Below are positions 1 to 11,188 of a stretch of 64,000 nucleotides of DNA, in pieces; the first letter of the stretch is position 1, and each line of letters starts with the position of its first letter. Below the pieces are notes generated by a model. That model made no database searches, had not been told where the DNA came from, and saw nothing but the letters and a program-made list of their open reading frames with translations. A program made the position numbers and the translations under genes. The stretch is from Oreohelix idahoensis (Eukaryota; Mollusca; Gastropoda; Stylommatophora; Oreohelicidae). The stretch is taken from NCBI GenBank assembly GCA_024509875.1, contig JAMPIV010000577.1, forward strand, positions 396,001-460,000. Direction: 5' to 3'.

Positions 1-655
1 ATCTGTCATCTTCGTCGATACCAAACACGACACTAGCATAACGAAGCACCAAAAGTCAAGCTACGCCTAACCGACGAGAGATCATCAAAATAGGAGCTGG
101 GTTTACCTGGAGTCCGAATCATCTATATACTGACATAAGGAGAGTCTCGAACACAAACTATCGTAGAGACACCATCTCCTTCAGAAGAAATACCACTTCG
201 TAAGACATTTTTTCCTGACGAAAGGACCAGCTCTAGAAAAACGTACCCCGCCATTTGTAAGCAGTACATCGGAACTCCTCACGACTTGTCAAGACAACTC
301 ATACTTCCGCTAGACCGGAATACAAGAATCTAGTCCCTCCTACCCATCCAAAATATACAATATAGGACTGATTCTACTTGTACTAATAATATGTAATACA
401 TATGAATTCAGGCCATAAACACAATAAGCAAATTAATATATTTTCTGGCCCTAAAAAATAAGTACAAACGCAAGCGCACTATCCTTGCGCCGGATCAATA
501 TCCAGAACGATTACTCCTATAATCAAAAGTGTGAATCAAACATGGATTATCTCGCTTTTACCATAGACAGCATTTTCATACACAAATGAATGCATGTCTA
601 TATTTTCCCATATCAAATAGCCATATCAATTTTTGTAAAATGTGCGTCAAAATAT
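1..655. other. No recognisable feature
   Basis: I see no open frame with recognisable protein motifs, no tandem array and no terminal repeats in this stretch. It is mixed-composition intergenic or decayed repeat sequence leading up to the LINE remnant that follows. Confidence 0.5.
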
Positions 656-659
656 GCAC

Positions 660-1200
660 GCAACAGTGATGCGCCAGACAACAGAGGGCAGTCCAAGATG
701 AATAAGATGGACTTTATTTTCTACGTTAGAAGATCTGGAATATGCAGATGACTTTGCATTACTAGCACATTCACATCAACACATCCAGGAAAAAACGGAT
801 AGACTTAACAAGTATATCCAGGAGGTGGGCTTGAACATCAATCTAAAGAAGACAGGTCATAACGCTCAATGTGAGCAACCCTGAGCCCATATCAGTAAGG
901 AATCAGCAACTGGAACAGACAGACACCTTCACATACCTAGGATGCATAGTAACACCAGATGGCGGAGCAAGCAAAGACATCAACAACAGAATGAATAAAG
1001 CAAGAACAGCCTTATTTAGTCTAAACAACATCTGGTAGTCCTCTCAGTACAGCACAAGCACAAACTTAAGATTATATCAGAGCTGTGTCCTTGCTTCTCT
1101 ATGGTGCGGAAAAATGAATCTTTGGAGAGTTCACCAACCAAGAATGTACTCGGAGCAAGCAAAAGTGCACACCTCATAGCTGGCAGACGCTGGACTAAGA
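660..1200 (+). pseudogene. Decayed non-LTR retrotransposon (LINE) RT fragment
   Basis: The sequence encodes the palm and thumb part of a LINE reverse transcriptase in broken frames. The catalytic motif reads YADDFALLA near 748-775, followed by a GLNINLKKT stretch and a TFTYLGCIVTPDGG stretch near 930-965. These are the same motifs, in the same order, as in the LINE piece at 26930-27899, so both belong to one family. A one-base shift lies near 855 and a stop near 1036. The 5' part (endonuclease, fingers) is missing. The tail around 1165-1195 (agctggcagacgctg) matches the C-terminal region of the same LINE at 41240-41260, with sequence between them deleted. It is a dead copy. Confidence 0.8.
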
Positions 1201-1204
1201 GATG

Positions 1205-1310
1205 ATATCAGAAGGAAACGCCCAGAAAAAATGGAGAACAAACTGTTGGGTTCTGCTGCATGACAATGCGCAAGCACATCGATCCCTACTGGTAGTCCAC
1301 AGGCTCCCCA
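1205..1310 (+). pseudogene. Mariner-family transposase scrap
   Basis: A short open stretch reads KWRTNCWVLLHDNAQAHRSLLV, which contains the mariner transposase catalytic block (LLHDNA.AHRS, second Asp of the DDD triad). Only about 30 residues remain; no terminal inverted repeats or other catalytic blocks are visible. It directly abuts the LINE remnant on its left, so an ancient insertion or rearrangement joined them. The family assignment rests on this one motif. Confidence 0.55.
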
Positions 1311-3217
1311 GCCTCGCAATGACATGTGCGTACGTGCGTGCGTGTGAGTGTGTGTGTGTGTGTGTGTGTAAAAGTGAAGTAAAGGTAGTTCTACAGCAGA
1401 TACTGTCGTAGGGGAATTGAGTGTTCATTATACTAGAATTTAGTTTTATGAGTTGCGGAGTCCGATTCCCTTACTCGCCATATTTGCCTTCCCTATCTCG
1501 CGAGCAGAAGTGATTATTTGCAGTTGAGTAGACGGGAGCGTGATGCCACAAGGTTTCGAATCTGAAACGCGGTAATTTTCCGCGAGAGACAAGCGCTTTA
1601 TCCATTTTTCAGATCGGACAAGTACATTATGTATATAACTTGATTCCATAACATATATGATAATATTTGATGTTGTCTGACTGAACATGTATATAGCAGT
1701 GAATTAACTGTTTCCTTGTGAATTACTTTCGCTCATTCTACGTTTGTATACAATGCATATATATATATATGGATAGATACACGTATTCGATACGTAAATT
1801 ATTTTTACTGTTTTCACTCCTTGTAACAACGAGTAACATTAGTCTACAATTATTATATATGAAAGGATGTTTAAACAGAATACTTATACATTCATATTCC
1901 GAGTATGACTTATTACGGCTAGTAAGAAGTCACTATATCCACTTTCCTTTCATCGGGAAAGGTAACGATAGTCTGACTTCTACGTCATGTAATGCTTGCC
2001 GATTGCTTTTCTAGAATTTATCACACATAAATAGGATGGTGAGAACAAGCAATCACTCTGTAATAATTGACATGTTACTGTAACAGGCGTATTCATCTGT
2101 AAACGCACATGTTTACAGTTCAGCACCTAAGATCCACGAGAAAAGACATCCAAATAGGATGCTCTTTGAAAGCTGAAACCCGGGTCAATATGCCACTGAC
2201 CATGAAACTCTGGTGACACGTAAACAGCAGACGCACTGCATCTGCTTCCACGGTTCATTGTGGTAGCACAAGTTTATATTTGACATACATGGTTCTATCT
2301 GTTTATAAGTGGCAGTGAGAGGCCAGTACTTGCTTCTAAATGAGTACAAGCTTTAGAAACTGAAGAAAGTTACAGCTTGCTTATTAACTATTCAATGTAT
2401 AACGATAGAAGCAATCTACCATTTATCGTTGCAACAGCTTAAATCAGAGTTGCGTTCCTAATCAGTACCATCTCCACTCCGTGCCATATGAAATTACGAT
2501 GATACTGTAGAGAATATGGAAAAGACTGTAAAGAACTTCTTGGAAGTTAAATTGTTATTAAAATCCAAGTTGGCGAATTTGTTATTTTTTTGTCTTTTAC
2601 CAACAATGTTATTTGATCTTGTAATAGATACATCCGACCAATATGTAAGTATATTATTTGGTAAGAATTATTCATGAACTAAAACCTATTTAGATCAATA
2701 TTAATCTTGGGGATTCGTCGTTCTTTCGTTCATGAGATAAAGTGGCGTAGGATCTAAACAGTCGGTTTTCTTCATTCCATCTCAGACACGAGCAGTTGCT
2801 TACCTACTATTATCCCAGTAGCCTGTCCTTTCAGGAGTCTTTCATAACTACGAGCAATAATTATTTATTGTGAGATCTACTCCGGGTGATCTAAGATCTG
2901 TCATTTTTTATTCATTCTCGAGACATTTACCTTCTTATTATCGTGTCTAATTCGTTTATTTTAACTTTCTGTTCACACTTCTTTCAGAGTGTCGTGCAGA
3001 ACTTTATCGTGTCACTATTGACCTTTCTCTATTGACCTACTATGTTCTCTACCTATTATTTCTACTCTTGCAGTTTAGTTTCCGCTTTTCATCCGTATCA
3101 AATTACTTGTTCATTTCCCTATTTTTCAACATATTTCCTGTTTCTTTTTTTAAGGGCATTTAGTAAAACGAATTAAATTAGTCCCTACTACTTGTTTTTT
3201 TTTTCTTTCCTTTATTG
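1311..3217. other. Intergenic, no gene seen
   Basis: This 1.9-kb stretch has a short (GT)n tract near 1344-1370, a short (AT)n run near 1755-1770 and T-rich sequence towards 3220. The longest open frame (1718-2014, 98 codons) has no recognisable motif and looks like chance. I see nothing else to annotate. Confidence 0.5.
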
Positions 3218-3846
3218 GTTTAAATCAGTTTTTCTCAACGTGGGCGGTACCGCCTCCTTGAGGGGGGGGGGCGTTTTCAAGATTTCTAGGGGCGTTCTGA
3301 TGGGTCGCAACGATTAGGGGTCGCTACTTCCATTCAGGGGGGGGGGGGGGGGGGGCTTTTTGTACATTTTGACATGAATAAATATGAAACAATTACTAAA
3401 GATATTCCCCATCGCATAGCTTGTAACACGATAGTTTTTATTTGCCCTAGGTGCCATGGAGTGTTTCAATGATTCCAAACGCAAAACTTTAGTACCTAGG
3501 ATGTTACCATTGCCAGGAGACAGTAGGCGGAGATTTATGTCCCTTCAACACTCGAAACATTTGTTAGCCTCTCGACACACCCAAGCTAACCTTCTCTCTC
3601 CACTCTCGACACATATTTTCTTCTGGAAACACATTGATTAGCCCGTGAACACATAACAGCCCCTTCCCTACTCTGTCCATAAATACCTTCTCGCAACAGG
3701 GACGTAGTGGGCAGTTGTGGCTTAGTTTCAATGCATCTTTGGATGTTTCGAATGTAGAGAATTAAACTCAGTCAGTTTTGAGGCTTGACGAGGTGTAGAT
3801 GTATGTGCAGTGATATTATACTAACATTTTCAAAATTTCAGTAGTA

Positions 3847-4115
3847 AAGAGAAAGTGTCGACAATATTCAGTTGAATATTTAAAATTCGGTTTTGTACTT
3901 TCGGCCGTAAATGAACAATTACCAATGTGTTTGCTGTGCCAGCAAGTGTTTTCTAACGAAGCAATAAAACCGCACAGCAATGATGGAAAAAATCCAAGTG
4001 ACATCATTTCTTCTATTCCATTGAGCAATGATATTGTCTCAAGAAGAATAGATGAGATGGCAAGCGATGTTGAAAATTAGCTGTGTACTGATTTGCAGTC
4101 TACTAAATTTTCACT
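3847..4115 (+). pseudogene. hAT transposase, N-terminal segment (BED finger part)
   Basis: One frame reads from KRKCRQYSVEYLKFGF through MCLLCQQVFSNEAIKP, the first half of a ZBED5-like BED zinc finger (Cys-x2-Cys). The second half with the paired His is missing; the frame jumps to a region matching the start of the catalytic domain (LSNDIVSRRIDEM). One in-frame TAG follows near 4078. The segment ends in TKFSL, exactly where the LINE inserted. The frame resumes at 13807 with the same KFSL, then QLDES. The loss of the His pair would abolish the finger. This is a dead copy. Confidence 0.82.
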
Positions 4116-4813
4116 GCTTTTGACAGAGTTCATCATGAGAAAATAATTGAATGCCTCAAAGACATAGGTATTGATGGAAAAGATATAAGAATACTCAGTA
4201 ACCTTTATTGGGAGCAAACTGCCACAGTAAGATCGGGAAGGAATTATTCACCATACATAGACATAAAAAGAGGTGTCAGACAAGGTTGTGTGCTGTCCCC
4301 CTGCCTATTTAATTTATACACCGAAAAAAATTTTCAAACAGATACAGGAAATACCAGGACTGAACATCAGTGGAAGGTCAATAAACAACCTTAGATATGC
4401 AGATGATACCGTGTTGTTAGCTGAAAGCGAACAGGAGTTACAAGAACTAGTGAAGCAAGTGAACAGTATAAGTCATGAATATGGACTCGACATTAATATT
4501 GAGAAAACTAAAACTATGATAATTAGCAAAACAGACGATAAACCCACATTAAAGATAAGCGTAAATGGGAAAATCCTGGAACAAGTCAAGAGCTACGTAT
4601 ATCTTGGTCATATAATAACAGAAGATGGCAGATGTGAAACATAAATCAAGAAGAGAATAGGAATGGCCAAAGCTACATTCAACAACATGAGACATATACT
4701 GACATCTAAACAGTTATCTCACAAATTAAAACTGAGAATCAAAAAGTGTTGTATATATTCTGCATTTCTGTATGGTGCAGAAACATGGACGATGAATAAG
4801 CATTTGGAAGAAA
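4116..4813 (+). pseudogene. LINE reverse transcriptase, left part
   Basis: This segment encodes the RT palm: GVRQGCVLSPCLFNLYT near 4270-4320, then RYADDTVLLAES around 4393-4428, the YADD catalytic motif. Thumb motifs follow (INIEKTKTMII, VYLGHIITEDG). A TAA stop lies at 4642-4644; beyond it the same frame continues with a LINE-typical LYGAETWTMNKHLEE, ending where the LTR element enters. A one-base shift occurs near 4315. The protein is of the kind often labelled endonuclease-reverse transcriptase in invertebrate annotation. It is inactive: no endonuclease, a stop and the large insertion. Confidence 0.85.
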
Positions 4814-6778
4814 TGTAGCGAAAGGTTTTCCTAGTATGATAGTAGTGGTAGAGCAGAAGTAGAATCTCTCTCCAGAAAGTATGAAGTTCCAGTGCCCGAG
4901 AAGTACACTGGTATCACAAGTGAGTTACAGCTGTGAATACTCTGAGCTGGACAATAGATTTAGGCTTCAGAAGTATAAGATGCTACTTCGCTATCGTAAC
5001 CCTATGTGATATTATAATTAAATTAGAAAAAGTAACTCAAAATTTAACAGTTAAAAATTTAACAAGTCAAATGAGTACAATTATCCAATTTATTATGTAC
5101 ATCTATATATTCTTGTAATGATAAATGGGTGTTGGAAGATGGTAAAATGTATGATTATTTACAGTTACAAATTAAAATAACTAATAGAAAAAGTCTTGGA
5201 TTTATCTTCCACTGAATTTATAAAACAAGTTTGTCACATTATCTCTTGCCATCTAGTTTTCATCATTAGAAAGTCGTTTTAGAACTGCTCACAGGATTTG
5301 TTGGATGGAAATATATAAACTCAACTTTATCCACGTCTGCTCGAGGTTCCTCCGACACACTGGAGTACGGAAGACTTTCCTTCAGCCCGCCCTATAACTA
5401 CGGGGGACTAAGGTGTTGAAGTTTGGTTGACCTCTAGGCTTCAGTGAGCTGGATCAACTTCTTCAAGTCTTTAGTTTCTCGATCAGGAATGATCATAAAC
5501 ATTGATCATAAAAACCTGGAACAAGAAGTAATAGGTGGCCATTGTTCTAACAATCTCACCACCCTCTGCTGTTCATGATGCGACCATGTCTTCAGTGTTT
5601 GTATGTAAATGAATGAATCATGGTAGTATATTACAGAGATAGCATGATAAGATAATGTATAAGGTGCAGAATTAACAATATACATGAATAAATCACATGT
5701 TATGATACATGGGTACGATATAACCTTTGCCTTCCACTTATGGATGTCAAGTCACTTATGTACTTGCTGGTATGTCGTAAGCTTCCAGGCAAGAATTAGC
5801 CATAATATATTTGGCTAACCAATTAATGGTTATGCTTCCTGACAATGCCGGTGAAGGTTATCTCTGGTTAGCGTCATTCCCTTTTTTATTATATCTGCTA
5901 CAATCAATCAGAAATAAAATCTGAAATAAAATGATATTAGTAATACATATATTTTTAATAAACTTACATACCCTCTTAGGATTAATAAGCTCACGGTGAG
6001 ACTGTATTGGCTTAACTTAATCTGCCCTGCATGCAGCGTGAAAATAGAACTTTTCTTGCAGAGGCTGTCCTCCAGTTTCTCACTCTGGCTTCTGGATTTG
6101 GTGTGTGATTTACAATGCGCCGCTCTGTCCTTATATTTCAGTCTCTCGCGCGTACGAGAAAGCAGCTCCCAAATTCCCCAAAAGATTTTAGTTTCATCTC
6201 CTGTTTTGAAGCTATTTGAAACAATCTGTGCTTTTCCTGTACTCGTTTTTCTCTTCTGTCACTCACACACTTATCTCCTTCCTTCCTTCCTATATATCAT
6301 TTCCTTTTCCCCATATGGGGCTTTCATTACATATAAGTTTTTTTACAATTCCGTTGAGGCTTGTTAGTGTAATAAAATTTTTAAAGATTATTAGCTAACT
6401 TTTAGCCGATGTGATGAAGGTGAAAAATATTAATTATCTTTAAAACTATTTATATTTGAATAATATCCTTTTGGATATAATTCCTAGCCTATCTCCTTTG
6501 TTGAGTTATATTTATTTAATATTATTCCAACCATGCGTTCTCCTGTAGTGAATAATTTAATGTCCAGTAAATGCAAACTTTTAAAGTCGGCCATACATTC
6601 CTATATAGCTATTTCCTCATTCTTCAGTAATACTGTATGGCTTTTAACCGTAAGTCACATTTCCGCTGTCTACCAACTTCAAAGAAAGACCGCAGCGCTG
6701 ACCTTGCGCTGGTGTGTGTGGGTGTCGCGTGGGCGTGTCGCGCTACAACCAAGCAAGTGTTTACCAAATCTCGCTACA
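4814..6778 (-). repeat. 3' LTR of the Gmr1-type element
   Basis: This 1965-bp repeat matches 11471-13436 almost base for base. It starts and ends with TGTAGCGA/TCGCTACA. For a minus-strand element this is the 3' LTR, preceded on that strand by the polypurine tract at 6782-6793. The length is large for a Ty3/gypsy LTR, usually a few hundred bases. Small open frames within it (for example 5996-6367) recur in the other copy and show no protein motif I recognise. Confidence 0.95.
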
Positions 6779-6781
6779 GAG

Positions 6782-6793
6782 CCCTCTTCTTTA
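6782..6793 (-). promoter_or_regulatory. Polypurine tract of the Gmr1-type element
   Basis: On the minus strand AAAGAAGAGGG lies three bases before the TG of the 3' LTR. This is the expected place for the RNase H-resistant primer of plus-strand DNA synthesis. Confidence 0.7.
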
Positions 6794-6810
6794 AAACAGT
6801 GCCTGCACGG

Positions 6811-9800
6811 TTAACTTTTTGGTAACACATGCTGCAGTTCCTCCTTAATTTTCTGTTTCTCTATATCTCCTTTGATAGGATGCCTACTTAAAAAATCGGG
6901 TCCAAGATTGTCCCGTCCTGGTATGTATCTCACATTGAACGAATATGGAGATAACAGTAAACTCCACCTTAAAAGTCGTGAATTTAATTTTTTAGACACT
7001 GCTAAAAACATCAAAGGCTGGTGATCACTTTCCACAATGAAGTGTTTCCCGTAAAGAAAAGGGGCGAATTTGTTGATCGACCAGACCAAAGCGAGGCATT
7101 CACGTTCAACGGTAGAATAATTTCTCTCAGCTGTATTTAACTTTCTACTGGCAAAAGCTACTGGTAATAGCATATGTGGCGGTGTGTCTGCCCGCTGTAG
7201 TAATGTTGCTCCGATGCCTACATTGCTAGCATCCGTTCTTAGTACGAATTCTTGTGTGAGATCGGGAAGGGCAAGGATAGGTTTATTTGTCAGCTTATTT
7301 TTCAACTCTGTATAAGCCTGTTCACACTCCACAGTCCATTGTATTTTATCCGGCTGACCTTTTTTGGTTAAGTCGGTTAATGGCGCGCACAATGAGTTAA
7401 AATGGGGTATATATTTCTGATAAAACCCGCACAGTGACACAAAGGATCTTACATCCTTCTTAGTTTGTGGTCTTGGTGCTTTTCTCATTTTCTCTACATT
7501 CTTTGGGTCCGGAGACATTTGCCCTGTAGAGATAGTGTGACCTAAAAATTCCAATGTCTCACATCCAATATGACACTTAGTTGGGCGTGCTGTCAATCCC
7601 GTTTCTCTTAATCTACCTAACAACATGGAGAGTGCTACTACGTGTTCCTCGAATGTAGTGGTAGCAATCAGAATATCATCCATGAAGTTGGTGATATGAG
7701 GATTTTGTAATGGTTCCAACAATTTCCTCATCATTCTGGTGAAGATACTTGGAGCATTCTTTAAACCAAATGGGAGTACATTGAACTCGTAATGTCCATC
7801 CGGTGTACTAAAGGCTAACAGTTTCCTAACTTCTGGTTTCACTGGTATTTGGTAGTATCCCTTGCTTAGATCTACTTTTGAAAAATACCGAGCCTTACTC
7901 AATGTAGCAAACAACTGATTGGTGTCAGGTAATGGGTCTACCTGAGATTCAGTGATAGCATTTAGTTTCCTATAATCAATGCATAACCTGTGTTCACCAC
8001 TAGGCTTCCTTAATAGCACCACACTTGAGCTGTAGGGAGATTCAGACTTTGAAATAATTTTCTCTTTTAAGAGATAATCAATCTCATCCTTGAGTGCCTG
8101 TCCTTTAGCATAAGGTATAGGGTATGTCCGCATACAAACTAGTGTAGGGTCAGTAATCGTCATGTCATACTCTAACAGATTAGTACACCCCGGCTTATCT
8201 GTGAGTACATCAGCATGGATTTCTAACACCTCCTGAACCTTTTTCCTCTGCTCAAGAGTTAAATGTTCACTCACATTAACCTGAGCATAGCTTTCCGTAG
8301 TTGATAGGGGGTATTCCATGGAGGAAATTGGTTCATCCTGCATTTCTGTTGCAATGGCCAGGGTCATGATATGGGCAACTTCTGATGCTTCCCTGTCATA
8401 ATACTTTTTAAGAAGGTTGACATGATACACCTTCTCCTTTCCTTTCTTGTCAATCTTATAGTTGGTCCGGGAAAGTTTTTCCAATATGACGTAGGGTCCC
8501 TGCCATCCAATTTGCAATTTATTATTGCTGCTGGGCAACAGTAACAGAACCTTTTCTCCCACCTCAAGTTCCCTATCTTTTGCTGTTTTATTGTAGTAAG
8601 CAGCCTGCTTCCTCCTGGCCTGTCTCAAGTTATCATTTGCCAGTTTCCAACTTGTTTTCAATCGAGATGTCAACTCGTTGACGTATTGGTATGAAGAAGT
8701 CACGGTTTCTTCTGCTTTTTCATCAGTCCATGTCCGCAACAATGCTTCCAGTGGACCTTTGATTGGTCGTCCAAACAACAATGTAGCTGGAGCCAATCCT
8801 GTGGAGTTATGTGGGACTTCCCTATAGGCAAATAGTGCTGAGGGTAAGTATGTGTCCCAAGTTTCAGGTTTCTCACTAGCCAACTTTCTAAGGATTGAAA
8901 TGAGCGTGCCATTGAACCGCTCTACTTGACCATTCCCTTGGGCGTGGTACGGGCTACAGTGATAATGTCTAGCTTGAAATAACCTGAATACTTCTTGTGT
9001 TAGCTTTCCCCTAAACTGAGAACCATTGTCAGTCAATATTTGATGTGGGAAACCTAATCGGGTGAATATTGTTAACAGTGCCTCTGCCACATGTTTCGAA
9101 TCTATCGATGACATTGCTACTGCCTCTCCCCACATAGAGCAAGTATCGACCAAGGTTAAGATATATGAATTTCTCTTCTTGGTCCTACTGAGGGGTCCAA
9201 CAATATCCACGGCAACACGTTCGAAGGGCGTTCCCATGATGGGCATTTCTCCCAGTGTTGCTGGTGCAGTCCTATGTTTAGGAGCTACTCTTTGGCATTC
9301 TGGACAGGATCTCACATACCTCTTTATGTCCTCTGTGATCCCTGGCCAAAAGTAGTGACAGGCTATCCGTTGTCCAGTGGCCCCTATTCCCATATGTCCA
9401 CTGAAGGGTATAGCATGTCCTAGCTTCATAACCTGCTCCCTGTATGATTTTGGCACTACAAGCTGTCCATGTCCTTTTGGTCCTGTTCCAGCTTTTCTAT
9501 ATAGTAGGCCTTTTTTCATATATAAGTCTCCTTTCTCTGGAGGGTTATGGCTTTTAGGTAATTTGCCAAAGCAAGGCTTCAATGTACTGTCAGCAGTTTG
9601 AGCCTTTCTCATCTCTTCTGGATGAGTATTGATGATAGTGTCCTCCTCTTTCTTAGAGCTTGCCCTGGTCTGGACTGTTGCCATCACTATGGGTCTTATA
9701 GGTTCTCCTAGAAAGACATATCTACATCCCAGTATTAATGGGTAGATAGGGTTGTCCATCACTGCTGCTTTGATCTCTCCTTCCACATAGCGAGATCTTA

Positions 9801-10758
9801 TGTTGATTCGGGCTATGGGCAGTGTCATGGTTCCTGCTCCCTTGACTGGTCCTCTGATTTCCACTGTTTCTGTGGTTATCTGTTCCGGACTCACCAGAGA
9901 AGAGCACACTACTGAGTCAAAGTCCAAGCCTGTATCATATAAGCACAGTACTTGGGTGCCATTCAAGGTCACTTCCTCACAGACAGGGGGATGATGGAGG
10001 TCATTCTGACTATCTGCCAGGTCCTTCCTTCCCTTGTTCTCTGTTGTAAGGCATGCAGCGTGATGAGGAGGGTTTTTCCGTCTGCATTCCGCAGTATTGT
10101 GGTTACTCATTTGGCAAGATTTACACCACTTTCCTTCCTTTCTTGGAGGTTTCTTTTCTGATCCTAGAGGGTTTTTGTCTTTATAATCAGTTCTGTGTTT
10201 GTTCTTGTTGGAATTGTCCCTGTGTTCATAGTTGGTAAAGTTTTGTGAAGGTTTGTAGTTCTCACCCTGCTTCTTCTTATTTCCTGATACTTCTGACTGA
10301 GCTGCTTGATATCTTTCAGCCATGGTTAAAATATCTTCCAATCTCTCAGCTCCTTGTTCCATAAGAAATTTTCTCATTTCTTGAGGCATGGATTCTCTCA
10401 GTTGCTCCATCATGACCATTTCTTTTATATCTTGACACTTTCCTAAGCTAATCCATTTTGTCAGATAAGTTTCCAATCTGGCAGAAAACTGGTGATAGTT
10501 TTCTCCTGGAAGTAGCTTAGCAGTTCGGAATCTCTTTCTATAAGATTCAGAATTCTTTTCGTACCTGACCAGTAAAGCTTGTTTTAAGATTTCATAATCT
10601 TCCTGGTCTTCTTTTGAGAGTTTTAAATAAACATCGTATGAAACTCCCCTCAACCCCTGAGATAGCTTAAGGCTCCATTTTTTCCTTTTCCAATCCATAG
10701 GTAGAGGCCAGTCTCTCATATCTATCCAGGTACGACTCAATGGCGTCCTCTTTTTCAA
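6811..10758 (-). CDS. gag C-terminus-pol polyprotein: zinc knuckle, protease, integrase, RT, RNase H
   Basis: Open frame of 1315 codons. In order (residues approximate): capsid-like region 27-155; CCHC knuckle 212-225 (C-x2-C-x4-H-x4-C); aspartic protease with DTG 275-277; integrase HHCC finger H448, H455, C485, C488; integrase core D518, D577, E613 (D,D-35-E); GPY module 754-756; RT with VDLSKGYYQ near 962, LPFGLKNAP 995-1003 and FMDD 1025-1028; RNase H with D1176, E1218 or E1220, and D1245. Integrase therefore precedes RT, the Gmr1-type order. The frame has no start of its own: its first ~25 codons are out-of-frame sequence, and real homology begins at KWSLKLSQGL, where the gag frame would continue but for one extra base in the T-run at 10678-10683. 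All catalytic residues that I can check are present. Confidence 0.93.
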   Translation of the reverse strand: MKKRTPLSRTWIDMRDWPLPMDWKRKKWSLKLSQGLRGVSYDVYLKLSKEDQEDYEILKQALLVRYEKNSESYRKRFRTAKLLPGENYHQFSARLETYLTKWISLGKCQDIKEMVMMEQLRESMPQEMRKFLMEQGAERLEDILTMAERYQAAQSEVSGNKKKQGENYKPSQNFTNYEHRDNSNKNKHRTDYKDKNPLGSEKKPPRKEGKWCKSCQMSNHNTAECRRKNPPHHAACLTTENKGRKDLADSQNDLHHPPVCEEVTLNGTQVLCLYDTGLDFDSVVCSSLVSPEQITTETVEIRGPVKGAGTMTLPIARINIRSRYVEGEIKAAVMDNPIYPLILGCRYVFLGEPIRPIVMATVQTRASSKKEEDTIINTHPEEMRKAQTADSTLKPCFGKLPKSHNPPEKGDLYMKKGLLYRKAGTGPKGHGQLVVPKSYREQVMKLGHAIPFSGHMGIGATGQRIACHYFWPGITEDIKRYVRSCPECQRVAPKHRTAPATLGEMPIMGTPFERVAVDIVGPLSRTKKRNSYILTLVDTCSMWGEAVAMSSIDSKHVAEALLTIFTRLGFPHQILTDNGSQFRGKLTQEVFRLFQARHYHCSPYHAQGNGQVERFNGTLISILRKLASEKPETWDTYLPSALFAYREVPHNSTGLAPATLLFGRPIKGPLEALLRTWTDEKAEETVTSSYQYVNELTSRLKTSWKLANDNLRQARRKQAAYYNKTAKDRELEVGEKVLLLLPSSNNKLQIGWQGPYVILEKLSRTNYKIDKKGKEKVYHVNLLKKYYDREASEVAHIMTLAIATEMQDEPISSMEYPLSTTESYAQVNVSEHLTLEQRKKVQEVLEIHADVLTDKPGCTNLLEYDMTITDPTLVCMRTYPIPYAKGQALKDEIDYLLKEKIISKSESPYSSSVVLLRKPSGEHRLCIDYRKLNAITESQVDPLPDTNQLFATLSKARYFSKVDLSKGYYQIPVKPEVRKLLAFSTPDGHYEFNVLPFGLKNAPSIFTRMMRKLLEPLQNPHITNFMDDILIATTTFEEHVVALSMLLGRLRETGLTARPTKCHIGCETLEFLGHTISTGQMSPDPKNVEKMRKAPRPQTKKDVRSFVSLCGFYQKYIPHFNSLCAPLTDLTKKGQPDKIQWTVECEQAYTELKNKLTNKPILALPDLTQEFVLRTDASNVGIGATLLQRADTPPHMLLPVAFASRKLNTAERNYSTVERECLALVWSINKFAPFLYGKHFIVESDHQPLMFLAVSKKLNSRLLRWSLLLSPYSFNVRYIPGRDNLGPDFLSRHPIKGDIEKQKIKEELQHVLPKS

Positions 10759-11188
10759 TAAATGGATCCAGGTGGAAACTCATGGCTCCATTTGCCGCGC
10801 TATGGTTGGAGCTACTCTCAGAGTGAGGTGAGCTAGCACCATGATTGCTAGCTGCTCCCTGGAGTTCAAGTTCCTTTAAACTTAACTCATGCGCTCTTTG
10901 TAACCTTCTTTCTTCAGCTTCCAAAATTAGTCTCTTTTCTTCTCTTTCCAGTCTTTTGGCTTCTCTCTCTGCTTCTAATTTCTTAGCTTCAGTCTCAACT
11001 TCCATTCTTTTAGTCTCTCTTTCTGCCTCTAATTTCTTAGCTTCAGCCTCAACTTCCATTCTTTTGGTCTCTCTTTCTAAATATTTATCCACTTCAGTTG
11101 TGATATATCGAATTAGAGCATCTCCTGTCATACCCAAGTCTTTTCCTTCCTGCATAATCGCAGCTCTAAACTTCACCAATTCAGCCAT
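10667..11188 (-). CDS. gag N-terminal ORF with coiled coil
   Basis: The frame opens with a true ATG at 11186-11188 (MAELVKFRAA) and runs 173 codons. Residues about 35-100 are a charged coiled coil with an internal repeat (ETKRMEVE.EAKKLEAER occurs at least twice). A Ser/Asn/His-rich linker follows, then the start of the capsid-like region (FIEKEDAIESYLDRYERLA). It ends in MEP just after the A-run (minus strand) at 10678-10683. The related gag at 44522-45560 reads straight through the equivalent site, so the stop here comes from a single-base indel. It could be a disabling mutation, a programmed frameshift or a homopolymer error. Confidence 0.88.
   Translation of the reverse strand: MAELVKFRAAIMQEGKDLGMTGDALIRYITTEVDKYLERETKRMEVEAEAKKLEAERETKRMEVETEAKKLEAEREAKRLEREEKRLILEAEERRLQRAHELSLKELELQGAASNHGASSPHSESSSNHSAANGAMSFHLDPFIEKEDAIESYLDRYERLASTYGLEKEKMEP

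Noticed and set aside
5996..6398. Small protein genes in the LTR
   Set aside because: They recur only because the LTR is duplicated; there is no motif, and the frames differ in length between the copies because of small indels.
9062..9601. Plus-strand frames opposite the integrase
   Set aside because: Antisense shadows of the minus-strand polyprotein.
10667..10700. Programmed frameshift between gag and pol
   Set aside because: The junction lies inside the capsid-like domain, not at the end of gag, and the related LTR-B gag reads through in one frame, so an indel is more likely.
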